A DNA stretch of 64,000 nucleotides from positions 93,032-157,031 of the forward strand of contig CABIYF010000003.1 in NCBI GenBank assembly GCA_902362875.1. The letters are read 5' to 3'. Source of the DNA: Eubacteriaceae bacterium. GTDB taxonomy: Bacteria > Bacillota > Clostridia > Lachnospirales > Lachnospiraceae. The position numbers were made by a program, and so were the translations under genes. Numbering within the stretch: the first letter of the stretch is position 1; each line of letters starts with the position of its first letter. Of this stretch, positions 60,539-64,000 are shown in pieces. The notes below the pieces were generated by a model, which saw only the letters and a list, made by a program, of their open reading frames with translations, did no database searches and was not told the origin of the DNA.

Positions 60539-61780
60539 ATGGGACAGACAATGATTGAAAAGATCATCAGCAGAAACGTTGGTGTTGACAGTGTAAAACC
60601 AGGACAGATCCAGACAGTTAATGTGGATCGTGTTATGATCCATGATATCTTTATTCCATTCGTAGCAGAGAAATTCGAAGAAATGGGATTTACAAAGTTA
60701 TGGGATCCAGACAAAGTTGTACTGATCTATGATCACATGGTACCAGCAAGTACAACAGATGATATCAGACATTTTAAGATCGGTGATGCATTTGCTAAGA
60801 AATATGGTATGACACACGTTCATAGAAGTGACGGAATCTGCCACCAGTTAATGACAGAATGCGGATACGCGAAACCAGGAAATATTGTATTCGGAACAGA
60901 CTCTCATACAACAACTTATGGTTGTGTTGGATGTTTCTCTTCAGGAATCGGTTACACAGAGATGGCAGCGATCCTTGGAACAGGTGAAATGTGGGTACGT
61001 GTCCCAGAGACGATCAAAGTTGTTATCGATGGTAAACTTCCTGAAAATGTAAGTTCCAAAGACATCATCTTACGACTGATCGGAGATTTAACTGCAGCAG
61101 GAGCTACATACAAAGCACTAGAATTCTCAGGAAGTACCGTTGATGAGATGAGCGTTGCAGCAAGAATGACAATGTCAAATATGGCAATCGAAGCCGGAGC
61201 CAAAGCAGCACTTTTTGCACCAGATGAGAAAACAGCTGAATATTCTCAGGTAGATTTAGCAGATGTTGACTGGTTATACGGAGACGAAGATGCCGAGTAT
61301 TGCCAGACGATCACATACAAAGCAGAAGATTTAGTACCAGTGGTAGCATGTCCATCACAGGTAGACAAGATCAGAGCGGTCAAAGAAGTTGAAGGAACCA
61401 AACTTGACCAGGTATTTATCGGATCTTGTACAAATGGAAGATTAGAAGATCTGAAGGTAGCAGCAGAGATCTTAAAAGGAAAGAAAGTTGCTGACTATGT
61501 AAAACTGATCGTAACACCAGCCAGTCGTAAGATCTACAAACAGGCAGTCGATGCTGGATATATGAAGATCTTAGCCGAAGCTGGAGCAATCATTACACAT
61601 CCAGGATGTGGATTATGCTGCGGACGTGCAGGAGGAATCATGACAGATGGTGAACGTGTTCTTGCAACAAATAACCGTAACTTCTTAGGAAGAATGGGAA
61701 CATCTAAAGTAGAAATCTACTTAGGATCTCCAAAAACAGCAGCAGCATCTGCAATCGCAGGTAAGATCGTAGAAGCATAA
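60539..61780 (+). CDS. leuC: 3-isopropylmalate dehydratase-type large subunit (copy 2)
   Basis: A 413-residue subunit with canonical cluster motifs 'FIGSCTNGRLEDL' and 'ITHPGCGLCCG', and 'GTDSHTTTYGCVGCFSSGIG'. 'LIYDHMVPASTTDD' replaces the usual DHNVP. With the small subunit just upstream it forms the second hydro-lyase of this four-gene operon. The first and second sets are diverged enough to suggest separate substrates. Confidence 0.85.
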   Translation: MGQTMIEKIISRNVGVDSVKPGQIQTVNVDRVMIHDIFIPFVAEKFEEMGFTKLWDPDKVVLIYDHMVPASTTDDIRHFKIGDAFAKKYGMTHVHRSDGICHQLMTECGYAKPGNIVFGTDSHTTTYGCVGCFSSGIGYTEMAAILGTGEMWVRVPETIKVVIDGKLPENVSSKDIILRLIGDLTAAGATYKALEFSGSTVDEMSVAARMTMSNMAIEAGAKAALFAPDEKTAEYSQVDLADVDWLYGDEDAEYCQTITYKAEDLVPVVACPSQVDKIRAVKEVEGTKLDQVFIGSCTNGRLEDLKVAAEILKGKKVADYVKLIVTPASRKIYKQAVDAGYMKILAEAGAIITHPGCGLCCGRAGGIMTDGERVLATNNRNFLGRMGTSKVEIYLGSPKTAAASAIAGKIVEA

Positions 61781-61829
61781 AGGAATATATGGGGTAAAAG
61801 ATCCTCATAGACATAAAGAAAAAACACAT

Positions 61830-61850
61830 TGGGGGTCCTTAGGACTCCCA
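61830..61850 (+). other. GC-rich hairpin between the hydro-lyase operon and the cation-efflux gene
   Basis: TGGGGGTCC-TTA-GGACTCCCA forms a 9-bp stem (one G-T or mismatch). Only TTT follows, so it is a weak terminator at best on this strand; on the other strand a T-rich run follows (complement of AAAGAAAAAAC), but no gene needs it there. It may be a leader element of the cation-efflux gene 13 nt downstream. Confidence 0.5.
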
Positions 61851-61862
61851 TTTGCACTATAT

Positions 61863-63038
61863 ATGGAGTTTTTTATGACAAACTTATTAATATCACTATT
61901 TATTAAAGACAAAGAAAATATAAAGGACAGCAAAGTAAGAAATGCATATGGAAAGATGGCAGGAATCGTAGGAATCTGCTGTAATATCTTCCTGTTTGCA
62001 ACGAAATTTTTTGCAGGGATCATCACAGGTGCGATCTCAATCACAGCAGATGCATTTAACAACTTATCCGATGCAGCATCCTCTATCATTACATTGGTAG
62101 GGTTTGATATTGCAGGAAAACCAGCTGACGAAGATCATCCATTTGGACATGGAAGGATGGAATATGTATCAGGACTAGTGGTATCTATTTTGATCCTGAT
62201 GATGGGATTTGAATTATTTAAAACATCTGTAGAGAAAGTGATTCACCCAGAAGTAATTACGGAACAATGGATTTCTTATGTAATTTTAGCGATTTCAATT
62301 GCATTAAAGTTTTGGATGTATTTATTTAATAAAGGAATCGGATGGAGAATTCATTCAGAGACAATGAAAGCAACCGCAGCAGACAGCTTAAATGACTGTA
62401 TATCAACCGCAGCAGTTGTCGGCGGAATGTTAGTTTTTCATTATTTTCATCTAAATATTGATGGAATTGTAGGAATTTTTGTGGCATGTTTTGTATTATG
62501 GGGCGGTTATGAATCTATCAAAGATACTTTAAATCCATTATTAGGAGAATCGCCAGATCCAGAACTGATCGCAAAGATCACAGAAACTGTCTTAAATCAT
62601 AAGATGGTTATTGGAGTTCATGATATTGTAGTACATGATTATGGTCCTGGAAGAAGAATTGTTTCCTTACATGCAGAAGTTCCGTACAACAAAGATATGA
62701 TGGAAGTGCATGATCTGATGGATCATATTGAGATGCGTCTGATGGAAGAATATCACTGCGAAGCAACGATTCATATGGACCCAGTTGTGACAGATGATGC
62801 GGAAGTAAATGAGACGAGAAAAGAAGTTTTGGAGATTGTTGAAAAATATGATAAGACATTATCAGTACACGATTTTCGAATGGTGAAAGGTCCGACACAT
62901 ACGAATGTTATCTTTGATCTTGTGGTGCCTTATGGGAAAGAGTATGATCCGGAGAGAATTGTGAAGGATATTAAGGAAGAGATTAAGAATGAAATGGTAG
63001 GGAAATATTATGCGGTTATTAGGATTGATAGATTTTAG
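61863..63038 (+). CDS. Cation diffusion facilitator (metal efflux) protein
   Basis: A 391-residue CDF transporter: six helices, metal-site motifs 'ITADAFNNLSDAASSIITL' and 'HPFGHGRMEYVSGL' in the first part and 'AADSLNDCISTAAVVGG' in the second, then a cytoplasmic domain with 'HDIVVHDYGPGRRIVSLHAEV'. It exports divalent metals such as Zn, Mn or Fe. The C-terminal part is longer than in minimal CDF proteins (about 300), with an extra segment after 'VVTDDAEVNETRKEVL'. RBS ATGGAG. Confidence 0.9.
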   Translation: MEFFMTNLLISLFIKDKENIKDSKVRNAYGKMAGIVGICCNIFLFATKFFAGIITGAISITADAFNNLSDAASSIITLVGFDIAGKPADEDHPFGHGRMEYVSGLVVSILILMMGFELFKTSVEKVIHPEVITEQWISYVILAISIALKFWMYLFNKGIGWRIHSETMKATAADSLNDCISTAAVVGGMLVFHYFHLNIDGIVGIFVACFVLWGGYESIKDTLNPLLGESPDPELIAKITETVLNHKMVIGVHDIVVHDYGPGRRIVSLHAEVPYNKDMMEVHDLMDHIEMRLMEEYHCEATIHMDPVVTDDAEVNETRKEVLEIVEKYDKTLSVHDFRMVKGPTHTNVIFDLVVPYGKEYDPERIVKDIKEEIKNEMVGKYYAVIRIDRF

Positions 63039-63053
63039 CGTACTAAGTTATAG

Positions 63054-63305
63054 GTACAAAATTTCGGAGAACTAGCAGGAATGCAGATCATGGGTAAGAC
63101 ACAGATCATAGAGCCATTCAGTGAGGAATACAATAAAGTATTAGAATACAAGAAAATCCCAAGAACAGCTATCGAAAAAATGCCACACCCAATGAATCTG
63201 ATCAAAGTAATACCTACAGAAATCGACTTCCTAAATTCAAAATTCAAAGAAGAAGGCTGCGATTCCAGACAGCATCTTAATCTTCCTCTAGAAGATGAGA
63301 AATAA
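63054..63305 (+). pseudogene. Pyridoxamine 5'-phosphate oxidase-family protein, C-terminal fragment
   Basis: The text 'NFGELAGMQIMGKTQIIEP' and 'PRTAIEKMPHPMNLIKVIPTEIDFLNSKF' (I-K-V-x-P-T-E-I-D-x-L-N-S) is the end of small FMN-binding proteins of this family. A stop codon (TAG 63051-63053) precedes the homologous stretch, and no N-terminal FMN domain is found upstream, where the CDF gene ends. The frame after ATG 63081 gives 74 residues without a good RBS. Likely remnant of a deletion. Confidence 0.7.
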
Positions 63306-63882
63306 TTGAATCAGGAAGTACATCCTTCAAAACATCCATACAAGAAAAATCAGTCCTGCTAGTCGGCAGGGCTTTTTTGGTAATTCGGAAGCCCATTTTC
63401 TGATACATCCCAACTGCCTTATAAGCCCAAGTATGTGTATGAAGAAAAATAAAATCAGCATCAGGTTCCACAACAAGAAAACGAGACAAAGCAAACAAAA
63501 CAATCGCTTTCCCAAGCCCCTTCCCCTGTTCTTTAGGAGAAGCAGACACCCAATGAATCAAAGGAAACCGAACATCCCCAGCCATTTTAAACCAAGCACT
63601 CGTAGTAGCAACAATCTCTCCCTCAGGATTCACAATAAAACAAACCCTGTCAGCCAAAAGTTCCTCATGAGCTAAAAAAGTCTTAGCAAAATAAGCAGAA
63701 GCATCCTCAAAACAATCAAACTCCCCAACCAACACCTCAAGATTCGCCCAAGCAACCTCGTCCCCAGGCTCAAACATCTTATAAGAATAACCATCAGGCA
63801 AAACAGGAACCTTAAGAGTTTTTAACTCCTCAAAAGGCAGACACATCACAATATCTTTATAAACAAGAGACTTATCAAGCAT
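63277..63882 (-). CDS. GNAT-family N-acetyltransferase
   Basis: A 201-residue GNAT protein. The acetyl-CoA-binding motif A is 'VSASPKEQGKGLGKAIVLFAL' (P-K-E-Q-G-K-G-L-G-K-A), followed by 'IFLHTHTWAYKAVGMYQKMGF'. The substrate is unknown. GGAGG and ATG 63882 decide the start; the frame opens at an in-frame TTG at 63888. Its 3' end overlaps the fragment at 63054-63305 on the other strand by 29 nt. Confidence 0.85.
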   Translation of the reverse strand: MLDKSLVYKDIVMCLPFEELKTLKVPVLPDGYSYKMFEPGDEVAWANLEVLVGEFDCFEDASAYFAKTFLAHEELLADRVCFIVNPEGEIVATTSAWFKMAGDVRFPLIHWVSASPKEQGKGLGKAIVLFALSRFLVVEPDADFIFLHTHTWAYKAVGMYQKMGFRITKKALPTSRTDFSCMDVLKDVLPDSIISHLLEED

Positions 63883-63927
63883 AAACAAAAACCTCCATGA
63901 AATTTAGAATAATAACCCTTAATTATT

Positions 63928-63970
63928 CACGACTTCGTCGTGTTAGCGACTAAAAGTCGCATAGTCGCTA
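63928..63970. repeat. Cluster of short nested hairpins at the window end
   Basis: CACGAC-TTC-GTCGTG, then GCGACT-AAA-AGTCGC, then AGTCGC once more. TAGCGACT (63944-63951) can also pair with AGTCGCTA (63963-63970), so the stems exclude one another. It lies upstream of the GNAT gene, which has its start at 63882 on the minus strand. The element may continue beyond the window. Confidence 0.6.
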
Positions 63971-64000
63971 TGTTTTTATTGATTTTCCTTTTCATCTATC

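Noticed and set aside
1..64000. tRNA or rRNA genes, CRISPR arrays, prophage or complete insertion sequence
   Set aside because: No cloverleaf-like GTTCRA regions with matching stems, no spaced direct repeats, no transposase, integrase or phage structural motif was found by reading both strands.

Overview
The window reads as chromosomal DNA of a low-GC, Gram-positive anaerobic Firmicute, most likely a gut Lachnospiraceae close to Anaerostipes. This is an inference from gene content and order: mreBCD-PBP2-minCDE-rodA, sepF-ylmH-divIVA-lspA-rluD, spore-coat cotJABC, RBSs of the AGGAGG type, and A/T-rich codon use. No rRNA, tRNA, CRISPR array, prophage or complete insertion sequence was seen.

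Layout. 1-7.7 kb: cell-shape and division-site operon (mreB end, mreC, mreD, a large PBP2, minC, minD, minE, rodA). 7.7-10 kb: an MgsA-like protein lacking key catalytic residues, a D,D-carboxypeptidase and a YhcC-type radical SAM protein. 10-17.4 kb: HlyD-like membrane protein, yggS, sepF, ylmH, divIVA, aroB, lspA, rluD, proC. 17.4-22 kb: rpsO with a probable S15-binding leader, a sugar nucleotidyltransferase, an LpdD-like chaperone protein and a YhaO/YhaN nuclease pair. 22-27.6 kb: sucrose regulon (LacI regulator, EIIBCA, sucrose-6-phosphate hydrolase, fructokinase) with two operators flanking the promoter. 27.7-33.8 kb: a secreted protein, a DUF2798 membrane protein, a deoC remnant, a cupin with an Hcp-like helical protein, M18 aminopeptidase and YoaK protein. 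32.9-39.4 kb: RpiR regulator with a complete 2-aminoethylphosphonate uptake and degradation operon (ABC transporter, phnW, phnX). 39.5-44.8 kb: an HD hydrolase, tyrA-aroA, a HAD phosphatase and a GHL10-type secreted glycosidase. 45-48.6 kb: PadR-DUF1700-DUF4097-PspC envelope-stress-like operon and putP.

48.6-54.4 kb is the most plastic part: a 255-bp giant inverted repeat, cotJABC with a sigma-E-like promoter, an azlCD deletion remnant, a HipA-like kinase broken by one in-frame TGA, a MarR-TauE pair, a small alarmone synthetase and an EamA transporter remnant. 54.5-64 kb: trkA-trkH, a PqqD-like/S26-protease pair, two tandem aconitase-family hydro-lyases (leuDC-leuDC), a cation-efflux protein, a flavin-oxidase fragment and a GNAT acetyltransferase.

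Functionally, the first 17 kb builds and divides the cell. The middle provides sucrose as carbon source, aminoethylphosphonate as P/N source, and the shikimate branch (aroB, aroA, tyrA). The final third carries transport, stress and sporulation functions. At least five genes (deoC, azlCD, hipA-like, eamA, PNPOx) are in visible decay. The least explained items are the giant hairpin at 48631-48885, the cupin/Hcp-like pair, the PqqD/S26 pair, the orphan terminator-ended transcript before the DUF2798 gene, and the altered MgsA.
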